The notes under the pieces: generated by a model
Told to the model about the DNA's origin: nothing
Seen by the model: the letters and a program-made list of their open reading frames with translations, nothing else
The model's database searches: none
Translations under genes and position numbers: made by a program
NCBI GenBank assembly: GCA_937996725.1
Contig: CALKUR010000141.1
Span: 1 to 57,332, forward strand
Length of the DNA: 57,332 nucleotides
Origin: an uncultured Dechloromonas sp.
GTDB taxonomy: Bacteria; Pseudomonadota; Gammaproteobacteria; Burkholderiales; Rhodocyclaceae
Reading direction: 5' to 3'
In this document: positions 35,382 through 43,783 of the stretch, piece by piece
Layout of the letters: each line of letters begins with the position of its first letter
Numbering within the stretch: the stretch's first letter is position 1

Positions 35382-36293
35382 GTGGAGCTCTATTATTCCG
35401 ACACTTTCGTGCTGCCCCTGCCCGCAGGCCACCGCTTCCCCATGGAGAAGTACGCGCTGCTGCGCTCGGCGCTCTTAGCCAGCGGAGATTTCAGCCCGGA
35501 GATGCTGCATTTACCACCACCCGCCGACGATGCGACCTTAGCATTAGCGCATTGCCCTCAATATATTCAACGGGTTAGCCAGGGCCTGTTGTCGGCAGAC
35601 GAACAGCGCGCCATCGGCTTCCCCTGGACCCCGGCCATGGTCGAGCGTTCCCGTCGTTCGGCTGGGGCCACCCTGGCCGCCGCCAAGGCCGCCTTGCGTG
35701 ATGGGGTCGCGGCCAATCTCGCGGGTGGCACCCATCATGCTCATTACGCGCGCGGTGAAGGCTTCTGCGTGTTTAACGATGCCGCCGTCACGACACGTGC
35801 ATTGCAGGCCGCCGGACAGGTTAAAAGGGTAGTCATCATCGACTGCGATGTGCACCAGGGCAACGGCACTGCCGATATCCTGGGCCGCGATACGGATGTG
35901 CTGACTTGCTCGATCCACGGTGCGCGCAATTTCCCCTTCGAAAAAGCGCAGAGCCACCTCGATATCGAACTGCCGGATGGCACGGACGATGGCACCTATC
36001 TCCGGGCATTGGATGAGGCCCTCGCGCAAGCAATAGCCTTCGGCAATGTTGATCTTTGTATCTATCTGGCGGGGGCCGACCCATACGTGGGTGACCGGCT
36101 TGGCCGTCTGTCACTGACCGCACAAGGGTTGCTGGCACGTGACCGCCGAGTGCTGACGGCCTTTCGCGAACGCGACGTGCCCGTTGTGCTGGCCATGGCT
36201 GGGGGTTATGCCCGTCCGATCGAAGACACCGTTGATATCCATGCCGCCACGATCCGTCTCGCAAAACAGTTTGCCCGCCCTGCATCGCGATAA
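35382..36293 (+). CDS. histone deacetylase family protein
   Basis: A 303-residue arginase-deacetylase fold enzyme, cytoplasmic, zinc-dependent. Motifs are GGTHHAHY with the general-base histidines, the zinc ligands of DCDVHQGNG, and GADPYVGDRLGRL, followed by AMAGGYA. Bacterial members include acetoin-utilisation-type and acetylpolyamine deacetylases; this shorter form is common in betaproteobacteria and its substrate is unknown. The start is GTG 35382 (VELYYSDTF). It precedes nnr by 27 bases. Confidence 0.9.
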   Translation: MELYYSDTFVLPLPAGHRFPMEKYALLRSALLASGDFSPEMLHLPPPADDATLALAHCPQYIQRVSQGLLSADEQRAIGFPWTPAMVERSRRSAGATLAAAKAALRDGVAANLAGGTHHAHYARGEGFCVFNDAAVTTRALQAAGQVKRVVIIDCDVHQGNGTADILGRDTDVLTCSIHGARNFPFEKAQSHLDIELPDGTDDGTYLRALDEALAQAIAFGNVDLCIYLAGADPYVGDRLGRLSLTAQGLLARDRRVLTAFRERDVPVVLAMAGGYARPIEDTVDIHAATIRLAKQFARPASR

Positions 36294-36320
36294 AATAAGC
36301 TTTTACTGATCGGCCCATCT

Positions 36321-37859
36321 ATGCCCCAAGACACCGCGTTCACCGCTACTTCGACCGATGCCCCCTTATTGACGGTGCGGGGTGTACGCGCCGTTGAGAC
36401 CGCCGCATTGGCCACGCGGCCGCAACCGGGTCTGATGCAACGCGCAGGCGCTGCGGCGGCCGAATGGGTGCGCGAACTTACAGGCGATCGCCCGGATCCG
36501 ATTCTGGTGCTGGTGGGCCCCGGCAATAACGGCGGCGATGCCTTGGTCTGCGCCACCGAACTGCTGCGCCTGGGCTATGCCTGCTGCTGTGTCGGCTTGT
36601 CGGCCAATGACAAAACGCCCGCCGATGCCCAAGCCGCACATGCGGCTTTTATTAAAGCAGGCGGCGTGCTGCATACCGATATCCCCGCCGCCACCGATTA
36701 CCGCTTTAGCCTCATCGTTGATGGCCTGTTCGGTATTGGTCTGAATCAACCACTCGCTGCACCTTATGCCGCCTGGGTGGAAGCGGCCAACACGCTAAGC
36801 CTGCTCGACAACATTCCACTGTTGGCGTTCGACATTCCTTCTGGCCTACATGGGGATACCGGCGTCGCACAACCGGTTTGCATCACGGCCACGCATACAC
36901 TGACCTTTATCGCCGACAAGCCGGGGCTGCTGACCGGCGACGGCCCGGACCACTGTGGCGCGGTCGAAATTTGTACGCTGGATATTGCGCCGGAGCTGAT
37001 GGATCTCGCCGATGCTGCAGATAGAGGTGCTGTGAATGGCCCCGAACTCTGGGCAGACGATCTCCCGCAACGCGGCCTCAACGCGCACAAGGGCGACGCC
37101 GGTAGTGCAGGTCTGCTCGGTGGCGCGCCGTCGATGACGGGCGCGCTCTTGCTCGCTGCGCGAAGCGCCCTGCATATGGGTGCCGGTCGTGTTTACGCTG
37201 CGGCACTCGGCAATGCACAATCGGGCGCGCCGACCGTGGATCCGCTACAACCGGAAATCATGTTCCGTGACCCGATCAGTTTGCGCGATGCACCGCTCAC
37301 TGCACTCGGTGTGGGCCCGGGGCTGGGGCGTTCCGATGTCTCACGTGCGGTACTCGCGAGCGCACTGGACTTTACCGGCCCGCTGGTACTGGATGCCGAT
37401 GCGCTCACGCTGCTGCCTTCGCTCACTGAACAAGTCGCCAACCGCGCCGATCCAACGCTGCTCACGCCGCACCCCGGTGAAGCCGCCACACTCCTCGAGA
37501 CCGATGTCGCGACCATCGAAGCCGATCGCATCAGCGCCGCCCAACAAATCGCCACGCGCTACAACGCCACCGTTGTCCTCAAAGGCTGCGGCAGTGTCAT
37601 CGCCACGCCGGATGGGCAGTGGTGGATCAACACCACCGGCAACCCCGGCATGGCCAGCGCCGGTATGGGCGATGTGCTCACCGGTATCACCACCGGCTTA
37701 CTCGCACAGGGCATGGCACCCGCCCAAGCTCTCTGCGCGGCCGTCTGGCTGCATGGCGCAGCCGCCGATGTCTGTGTCGAAGCGGGCGATGGCCCCTACG
37801 GGCTCACCGCGAGCGAAGTCATCCTAGCCGCCCGCTCGCTGCTCAACTCACTGATCTAA
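36321..37859 (+). CDS. nnr: bifunctional NAD(P)H-hydrate epimerase/dehydratase
   Basis: Repairs damaged NAD(P)H hydrates. The N-terminal YjeF epimerase domain (about 15-225) has GPGNNGGDALV. The C-terminal ADP-dependent dehydratase of ribokinase fold (about 240-510) has LTPHPGEAATLL and TGNPGMASAGMGDVLTG. It is 512 residues, the usual fused form. nadC follows by 4 bases, placing NAD repair beside NAD synthesis. A TAAAAT hexamer lies 24 bases upstream of the ATG as a possible -10. Confidence 0.95.
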   Translation: MPQDTAFTATSTDAPLLTVRGVRAVETAALATRPQPGLMQRAGAAAAEWVRELTGDRPDPILVLVGPGNNGGDALVCATELLRLGYACCCVGLSANDKTPADAQAAHAAFIKAGGVLHTDIPAATDYRFSLIVDGLFGIGLNQPLAAPYAAWVEAANTLSLLDNIPLLAFDIPSGLHGDTGVAQPVCITATHTLTFIADKPGLLTGDGPDHCGAVEICTLDIAPELMDLADAADRGAVNGPELWADDLPQRGLNAHKGDAGSAGLLGGAPSMTGALLLAARSALHMGAGRVYAAALGNAQSGAPTVDPLQPEIMFRDPISLRDAPLTALGVGPGLGRSDVSRAVLASALDFTGPLVLDADALTLLPSLTEQVANRADPTLLTPHPGEAATLLETDVATIEADRISAAQQIATRYNATVVLKGCGSVIATPDGQWWINTTGNPGMASAGMGDVLTGITTGLLAQGMAPAQALCAAVWLHGAAADVCVEAGDGPYGLTASEVILAARSLLNSLI

Positions 37860-37863
37860 TCTC

Positions 37864-38763
37864 ATGCGGACACGCTTAGACTTTCCCCTAGATCTGGACG
37901 CCGAAATCGCGCGCAATGTGGCTGCCGCGCTAATCGAAGATATTGGCATTGGCGACCTCACCGCCGAACTGGTGCCAGCAGCCAACCACAGCATCGCCAC
38001 CGTGATCGTGCGCGAACCTGCCGTCGTCTGCGGTATCGACTGGTTCAACCGCTGCTTTGCCGAAATTGATCCAACGATCAAAGTGACCTGGCACGTGAAT
38101 GAGGGCGACCATGTCGGCCCGGACACGCTGCTCTGCGAACTCCAGGGCGCATCACGCGCATTGCTCTCCGGCGAACGCGCCGCGTTGAATTTTCTGCAAT
38201 TGTTATCGGGCGTGGCGACACGCGCTGCGACCTTTGTCGCCACCGTTGCTGGCACGAAGGCGCAAATTGTCGACACCCGAAAGACTATTCCCGGGCTGCG
38301 CTTTGCGCAGAAATACGCTGTCCGTGTCGGTGGTGGCGGCAATCATCGCCTTGCCCTCTGGGATGCGATTCTGATCAAAGAGAACCATATCCTCGCCGCG
38401 GGTGGCATTACGCCCGCAGTAAAGGCTGCGCAGGCCGTCGCTCAGCGACATGCCTATCGCTGCCGTTTCATTCAGGTCGAAGTGGAATCCATCGCCGAAC
38501 TGGATGAAGCCCTCGCCGCCGGTGCCGACTTCCTGCTGCTCGATAATTTCGATCTGGCGATGATGCGCGAAGGCGTTGCCCATCGCGATGCCTGGGCAGC
38601 CAAGACTGGTACTCACGCCAAGCTCGAAGCCTCTGGTGGGGTCAGCCTCGATACCGTACGCGCCATTGCCGAAACCGGTGTCGACCGCATCTCCATCGGC
38701 GGCCTGACCAAAGATGTGCGCGCCATCGACCTCTCGATGCGCTTCAAAGATCTGCCCGCTTAA
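37864..38763 (+). CDS. nadC: quinolinate phosphoribosyltransferase
   Basis: Makes nicotinate mononucleotide from quinolinate and PRPP in de novo NAD synthesis. It has 299 residues with ALIEDIGIGDLT, SGERAALNFLQLLSG, DTRKTIPGLR, HRLALWDAILIKENH and EASGGVSLDTVRAIAETGVD. All family motifs appear intact. It lies in a row with nnr and gcvH. Confidence 0.97.
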   Translation: MRTRLDFPLDLDAEIARNVAAALIEDIGIGDLTAELVPAANHSIATVIVREPAVVCGIDWFNRCFAEIDPTIKVTWHVNEGDHVGPDTLLCELQGASRALLSGERAALNFLQLLSGVATRAATFVATVAGTKAQIVDTRKTIPGLRFAQKYAVRVGGGGNHRLALWDAILIKENHILAAGGITPAVKAAQAVAQRHAYRCRFIQVEVESIAELDEALAAGADFLLLDNFDLAMMREGVAHRDAWAAKTGTHAKLEASGGVSLDTVRAIAETGVDRISIGGLTKDVRAIDLSMRFKDLPA

Positions 38764-38789
38764 ACCAATGAAACACGAAGGAAACACGG

Positions 38790-39167
38790 ATGTCTCACGC
38801 ACCCAACGACCGAAAATACTCTGCCGAACATCAATGGGCCCTGCCCGAAACCGATGGCACCATCACCGTGGGCATTACGGATTTTGCGCAGGAAACGCTG
38901 GGTGATCTGGTCTTTGTGCAATTACCGGACGTCGGTAGTGATGTGGATGCCAACCAGCAAGTCGCCGTGGTCGAATCCGTCAAAACCGCGTCGGATGTGT
39001 TTGCACCGATGAGCGGCAAGATCATCGCCATCAACGAAGCTGCCGCCGATGCGCCGGAAACGATCAACGAAGACGCCTACGCTGCCTGGCTGTTCAAAAT
39101 TCAGCCGAGCAATACCGCCGAATACGACGATCTGTTGACGGCCGACGCTTACCTAGCAGCGAATTAA
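38790..39167 (+). CDS. gcvH: glycine cleavage system H protein
   Basis: A 125-residue lipoyl carrier of the glycine cleavage system, with the lipoylated lysine K65 in VESVKTASD and the family segment GITDFAQETLGDLV. AAGGAAAC precedes the ATG. gcvT and gcvP are not next to it, which is unusual: H is normally in a gcvTHP operon. It may serve a remote system or act in lipoate relay. Its stop overlaps the convergent thrC stop by four bases. Confidence 0.94.
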   Translation: MSHAPNDRKYSAEHQWALPETDGTITVGITDFAQETLGDLVFVQLPDVGSDVDANQQVAVVESVKTASDVFAPMSGKIIAINEAAADAPETINEDAYAAWLFKIQPSNTAEYDDLLTADAYLAAN

Positions 39168-40609
39168 GCCGCGACGTGCTGCTGGATAAAGGCTTTCACC
39201 ACAGCCACGTCCGGATCAATCACTTCAACACGTTGCGGTAGCGTTTCCAGATGCTCCAGCCCCTTCGGCGGCTGCGGCAACTGACCAATCGCTGCTTGAA
39301 TCGTCTCGGCAAACTTGGCCGGCTGCGCGGTTTCCAGCACCAGCAGCGCCACTTGTTCCGGCAACTGCTTGATCTGTTCCTGCGCCACCTTCACACCATC
39401 GGCGGTGTGGGTGTCGATCAGCACGTTGTACTGTTCCCAGACCTGACGAATCGTCGTGAGTCGGTCGGCATGCGTGCTTGAACCAGAGGCAAAACCATAT
39501 TGGGCGATGCCGGCCCAATACGGGGTTTTGCTGAGATCAAACGCGCCGCCCGCATCCACCTTAGCCCACAGTTCACGCACCTTGGCAGGGTCACGACCGA
39601 CCAGATCGAAAATGAAGCGTTCGAAGTTCGAGGCCTTCGAAATATCCATCGATGGGCTCGACGTCACATGCGTCTCGGCTGTCGCCCGCGGGCGATACAC
39701 GCCCGAGCTGAAGAACTCGTCGAGCACATTGTTTTCGTTCGTCGCCAGAATCAGCTTGGCAATCGGCAGACCCATCTGACGTGCGATGTGACCGGCGCAG
39801 ATGTTGCCGAAGTTTCCCGATGGTACACAGAAAGCAACCTGCTGATTGTTGTGCTGCGTCCCCAGGAAGTAGCCCTGGAAGTAGTACACGATTTGTGCGG
39901 CAACGCGCGCCCAGTTGATCGAGTTCACAGCGCCGATACGATACTTGGCCTTGAAGCCGGCGTCATTCGACACGGCTTTGACGATGTCCTGCGCGTCATC
40001 AAACATACCGCGCACGGCAAGGTTGTAGATATTGGGGTCTTGCAGCGAATACATCTGCGCACGCTGGAAGGCCGACATCTTGCCGTCCGGCGACAGCATA
40101 AAGACCGTGACGCCCGCCTTGCCGCGCATGGCGTATTCAGCCGCCGAGCCCGTATCCCCTGAGGTGGCACCGAGAATATTGATGTTCTCGCCGCGTTTCT
40201 TCAGCACATACTCGAACAGATTGCCGAGCAACTGCATGGCCATATCTTTAAAGGCCAGCGTCGGACCATTGGATAGTTCCTGCAAGCCCAGGCGGTACTG
40301 GTTCAGCCAGGTAATCGGCGTAATGTCGTTGGCGTTGCTGCCCGCACGGGTGTAGCAGTACACCTGTGGGGTATAGGTTTTCTCGCAGATGGCTTTCAAG
40401 TCCGCTGCCGGAATATCCGTGATGAACTTGCTCAGAATCGCAAAGGCCAAGTCGGCATACGACAGGCCACGCCAGGCATCGAGCTCGGCACGGGTGACTT
40501 GCGGATAACTTTCCGGCAGATACAAACCACCATCCGGTGCCAGGCCGCCGAGCAGGATGTCGCAGAATTCCTGAGCCGGCGCTTGGCCGCGCGTGGAGAT
40601 GTAACGCAT
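39164..40609 (-). CDS. thrC: threonine synthase
   Basis: Converts O-phosphohomoserine to threonine with PLP. It has 481 residues, the longer proteobacterial/fungal-type form. It starts MRYISTRGQAP, with PLP lysine K121 in PTLAFKDMAMQ and the phosphate-binding ILGATSGDTGSAA. A CGGAG sequence precedes the ATG. It follows hom by 14 bases in the alaA-hom-thrC set. Confidence 0.97.
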   Translation of the reverse strand: MRYISTRGQAPAQEFCDILLGGLAPDGGLYLPESYPQVTRAELDAWRGLSYADLAFAILSKFITDIPAADLKAICEKTYTPQVYCYTRAGSNANDITPITWLNQYRLGLQELSNGPTLAFKDMAMQLLGNLFEYVLKKRGENINILGATSGDTGSAAEYAMRGKAGVTVFMLSPDGKMSAFQRAQMYSLQDPNIYNLAVRGMFDDAQDIVKAVSNDAGFKAKYRIGAVNSINWARVAAQIVYYFQGYFLGTQHNNQQVAFCVPSGNFGNICAGHIARQMGLPIAKLILATNENNVLDEFFSSGVYRPRATAETHVTSSPSMDISKASNFERFIFDLVGRDPAKVRELWAKVDAGGAFDLSKTPYWAGIAQYGFASGSSTHADRLTTIRQVWEQYNVLIDTHTADGVKVAQEQIKQLPEQVALLVLETAQPAKFAETIQAAIGQLPQPPKGLEHLETLPQRVEVIDPDVAVVKAFIQQHVAA

Positions 40610-40623
40610 GCTTGCTCCGAGAC

Positions 40624-41940
40624 TTACTGCAGGTTTTCCAGACGCAGACGCGTCACGGCACCCTTCACCACCGGCAGCTTGCCGATGACGTCCATGGCGT
40701 TCAGCACATCCTGCTCACGACAGACGTGGGTGAGGATGATCAGATCCGTTTGGTCTTCGCCCTCTTCCGGCTCGCGTTGCAGCAGCGCGTCAATCGAGAT
40801 ATTGCGGTCGGCCAGAATGCGGGTGATCTCGGCAAGCACGCCCGGCTGATCAGCCACGCGCAGACGGAGATAATTACCCGACTCGACATCGCCGATCGGC
40901 AGGATCGGCAGATTGGCCAGTGCGTCCGGCTGGAAGGCCAGATGCGGTACGCGGTTTTCCGGGTCGGCGGTCGACAGACGGGTCACATCGACCACATCGG
41001 CAATCACGGCCGAGGCGGTCGGCTCAGCGCCCGCGCCCTTGCCGTAGTAGAGCGTCGAACCCACAGCATCTGCCTGTACCAGCACGGCGTTCATCGCGCC
41101 TTCGACATTGGCAATCAGGCGCTTGGCCGGCACCAGCGTCGGGTGCACACGCAGCTCGATACCGTTGTCGCGACGACGGGTGATGCCCAGCAGCTTGATG
41201 CGATAACCGAGTTGCTCGGCATATTTGATATCAGTAGCATCCAGCTTGGAGATGCCTTCGATGTGCGCCTTGTCGAACTGCACCGGAATACCAAAGGCCA
41301 GTGCCGACAGCAGCGTGATCTTGTGGGCAGCGTCCACACCTTCGACGTCGAAGGTCGGGTCGGCTTCGGCGTAGCCCAGACGCTGCGCTTCTTTCAGCAC
41401 ATCGGCGAAGGCCAGGCCCTTGTCGCGCATTTCCGACAGGATGAAGTTGGTCGTGCCGTTGATGATGCCGGCTACCCACTGGATACGGTTGGCCGAGAGG
41501 CCTTCACGCACGGCCTTGATGATGGGGATGCCACCGGCCACGGCGGCTTCGAAAGCCACCATCACGCCCTTCTCTTGGGCCTTGGCAAAAATCTCGGTGC
41601 CATGCACGGCAAGCAGCGCCTTATTGGCTGTCACAACATGCTTGCCGTTTTCGATCGCCTTGAGCACGAGTTCTTTGGCCACGCCATAGCCGCCAATCAG
41701 TTCGATAACGATATCGACGTTCGGGTCGGTCACGACGGCGAAGGCGTCATCCGTGACTTTGACTTTGCCACCGGTCAGTTCTTTGGCGCGCGCCACATCT
41801 TTATCGGCCACAACGGTAATTTCGATCGGGCGTCCGGCACGGCGGGTAATTTCTTCAGCATTACGGGTCAACACGTTATACGTGCCGCCGCCGACGGTAC
41901 CGATTCCCAAAAGACCTACACGCATCGCGTCGAGTTTCAT
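40624..41940 (-). CDS. hom: homoserine dehydrogenase
   Basis: Reduces aspartate semialdehyde to homoserine with NAD(P)H. It has 438 residues: a Rossmann domain (LLGIGTVGGGTYNVL), a catalytic domain with GIINGTTNFILSEM and AEADPTFDVEGVDAAHK, and a C-terminal ACT domain (about 350-425) for threonine feedback. It is monofunctional, without aspartokinase. AAGGAAA precedes the ATG. Confidence 0.97.
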   Translation of the reverse strand: MKLDAMRVGLLGIGTVGGGTYNVLTRNAEEITRRAGRPIEITVVADKDVARAKELTGGKVKVTDDAFAVVTDPNVDIVIELIGGYGVAKELVLKAIENGKHVVTANKALLAVHGTEIFAKAQEKGVMVAFEAAVAGGIPIIKAVREGLSANRIQWVAGIINGTTNFILSEMRDKGLAFADVLKEAQRLGYAEADPTFDVEGVDAAHKITLLSALAFGIPVQFDKAHIEGISKLDATDIKYAEQLGYRIKLLGITRRRDNGIELRVHPTLVPAKRLIANVEGAMNAVLVQADAVGSTLYYGKGAGAEPTASAVIADVVDVTRLSTADPENRVPHLAFQPDALANLPILPIGDVESGNYLRLRVADQPGVLAEITRILADRNISIDALLQREPEEGEDQTDLIILTHVCREQDVLNAMDVIGKLPVVKGAVTRLRLENLQ

Positions 41941-41988
41941 GGCGTTTCCTTAGTGTTTCAGTTGCAACAAAAATTGAGTGGAACGAAC

Positions 41989-43218
41989 TTAGCCGCGGGC
42001 TGCGCGGTGACGATAACCTTCAAGAAAGCGGGCGACCCGACCAATGGCCTCGGTCAGATCATCTTCATGCGGCAGGAAGACCACGCGGAAGTGGTCGGGG
42101 CTCGGCCAGTTGAAACCGGTCCCTTGGACCAGTAACACTTTTTCCTGTTTGAGTAGTTCGAGCATGAACTGCTCATCATCCTTGATCGGATACATCTTCG
42201 GATCCAGCTTCGGGAACAGGTAGAGCGCCCCCTTCGGCTTCACACACGTGACGCCCGGAATGGCGGTCAGCAGCTTCCAGGCCAGATCACGCTGGCGTGT
42301 CAGACGGCCCGTTGGCGCGATCAGATCGTTGATGCTCTGATACCCACCCAGCGCGGTCTGAATGGCCATCTGCCCCGGCACATTGGCGCACAAGCGCATG
42401 GAGGCCAGCATGGTCAGGCCTTCGATGTAATCCTTGGCCTGACGCTTATCCCCCGACACCACCATCCAGCCGGCGCGGTAGCCACAGGCGCGGTAGTTCT
42501 TCGATAGACCATTCATGGTGATGCACAACACATCGTCGGCCAGACTGGCAATCGAGATATGTTTATTACCGTCGAACAGCACCTTGTCGTAGATCTCATC
42601 GGCAAATACGATGAGGCCGTGCTCGCGCGCGATCTGCAGGATGCCTTCAAGAATTTCCTTCGGGTACAAGGCACCCGTTGGGTTGTTCGGGTTGATGACG
42701 ACGATGGCCTTGGTGTGGCTTGTCACTTTACTGCGGATGTCGTTTAGGTCCGGGTACCACTCGGCCGACTCGTCACACAGGTAATGCACCGGGTTCCCGC
42801 CTGAGAGGCTAACGGCCGCCGTCCACAGCGGATAGTCGGGGGTCGGAATGAGCACCTCATCGCCATTATTGAGCAGGCCCTGCATGGCCATGACGATCAA
42901 CTCAGAGACACCGTTACCCAGATAGATATCTTCGACGGTCACGCCCTTGATGCCTTTTTCCTGGCAGTAGTGCATGATCGACTTACGCGGTGCGAACAGC
43001 CCCAGCGAATCGGTGTAGCCCGATGCATCCCGCATATTGCGGATAACGTCGACAACGATTTCTTCCGGGGCTTCGAAACCAAACGGCAATGGGTTGCCGA
43101 TGTTCAGTTTGATGACGCGGTGCCCCTCTTCTTCCATCTTCTTGGCGGCCGCCAGCACCGGTCCACGAATGTCGTAGCACACGTTGGCAAGCTTGGAAGA
43201 TTTGACGATGGGCTTCAT
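41989..43218 (-). CDS. alaA: alanine transaminase AlaA-type
   Basis: A class I PLP aminotransferase, 409 residues, very close in sequence to E. coli AlaA throughout (SSKLANVCYDIRGPVL, LNIGNPLPFGF, NPNNPTGALY, PLP lysine in NGLSKNYRACG, LASMRLCANVPGQMAIQTAL). It interconverts pyruvate/glutamate and alanine/2-oxoglutarate. I choose ATG 43218 (MKPIVKSSKL), matching AlaA; upstream in-frame codons have no such homology. It heads the set with hom and thrC, 48 bases before hom. A palindromic operator-like pair lies upstream. Confidence 0.95.
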   Translation of the reverse strand: MKPIVKSSKLANVCYDIRGPVLAAAKKMEEEGHRVIKLNIGNPLPFGFEAPEEIVVDVIRNMRDASGYTDSLGLFAPRKSIMHYCQEKGIKGVTVEDIYLGNGVSELIVMAMQGLLNNGDEVLIPTPDYPLWTAAVSLSGGNPVHYLCDESAEWYPDLNDIRSKVTSHTKAIVVINPNNPTGALYPKEILEGILQIAREHGLIVFADEIYDKVLFDGNKHISIASLADDVLCITMNGLSKNYRACGYRAGWMVVSGDKRQAKDYIEGLTMLASMRLCANVPGQMAIQTALGGYQSINDLIAPTGRLTRQRDLAWKLLTAIPGVTCVKPKGALYLFPKLDPKMYPIKDDEQFMLELLKQEKVLLVQGTGFNWPSPDHFRVVFLPHEDDLTEAIGRVARFLEGYRHRAARG

Positions 43219-43252
43219 GATGAATCGCGCGGGTAAAAAGGGGGCTGGCGTT

Positions 43253-43277
43253 GGAAATTTCCAGAATCGGAAATTCC
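43253..43277. promoter_or_regulatory. tandem palindromes upstream of alaA
   Basis: The perfect palindrome GGAAATTTCC (43253-43262) is followed after 6 bases by the near copy GGAAATTCC (43269-43277). On the minus strand a TAGGAT hexamer just upstream (43287-43292) could be the alaA -10, which would place both boxes around or just after the start of transcription. This looks like a repressor site; the protein is unknown. Confidence 0.45.
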
Positions 43278-43390
43278 GCTGAAAACCGGTTATCCTACTC
43301 CTTTTTCGGCCTTCTTGGGGGCCAAAGCACCCATCTGAGCGCCATTCCAGGGCTACTCCCGACACGTTCGAGCCATTTCAGACTGCCACC

Positions 43391-43783
43391 ATGAAACTGC
43401 ACCTTGCTCACAACGCCGGATTGCTCACCTTCTCCAGTCATGGACCAGGTTATGTGTCAGTCAACGGCACCCGCTACGAAGGGTCTGTCCTCGTCAACGG
43501 CCACCAGGCCGAAGCGGATTGGGCACCCAAGGGCTTCGACGGCCTCGATGCCGATCAGTTTGAGAAACTGGCCAATACCGGTGCAGAAATCGTGCTGTTT
43601 GGCAGCGGTGAGCGTCAACGCTTCCCGCGGCCGGAACTGCTCAAGCCACTGATTAGCCGCGGCATTGGTCTGGAAGTGATGGATACCAAAGCGGCCTGCC
43701 GCACTTACAATATTCTCGTTGCCGAAGGCCGCCACGTGGCCTGCGGTGTGATCATCGACCCCTCTTTTGAAGCCGTTGCATGA
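43391..43783 (+). CDS. Mth938-like/DUF498 domain protein
   Basis: A 130-residue single-domain protein of the Mth938 (Xcc1710-like, NDUFAF3-like) fold with VNGTRYEGSVLVNG, IVLFGSGERQRFP and GLEVMDTKAACRTYNIL. The bacterial function is not established. The ATG follows a CACC sequence without a strong Shine-Dalgarno. Its stop overlaps the arnT start by four bases (ATGA), so it heads the arn transcript in this genome. Confidence 0.9.
   Translation: MKLHLAHNAGLLTFSSHGPGYVSVNGTRYEGSVLVNGHQAEADWAPKGFDGLDADQFEKLANTGAEIVLFGSGERQRFPRPELLKPLISRGIGLEVMDTKAACRTYNILVAEGRHVACGVIIDPSFEAVA

Noticed and set aside
40537..42135. Open frame of 532 codons on the plus strand
   Set aside because: Antisense to hom and the ends of thrC and alaA, all of which are clear genes.
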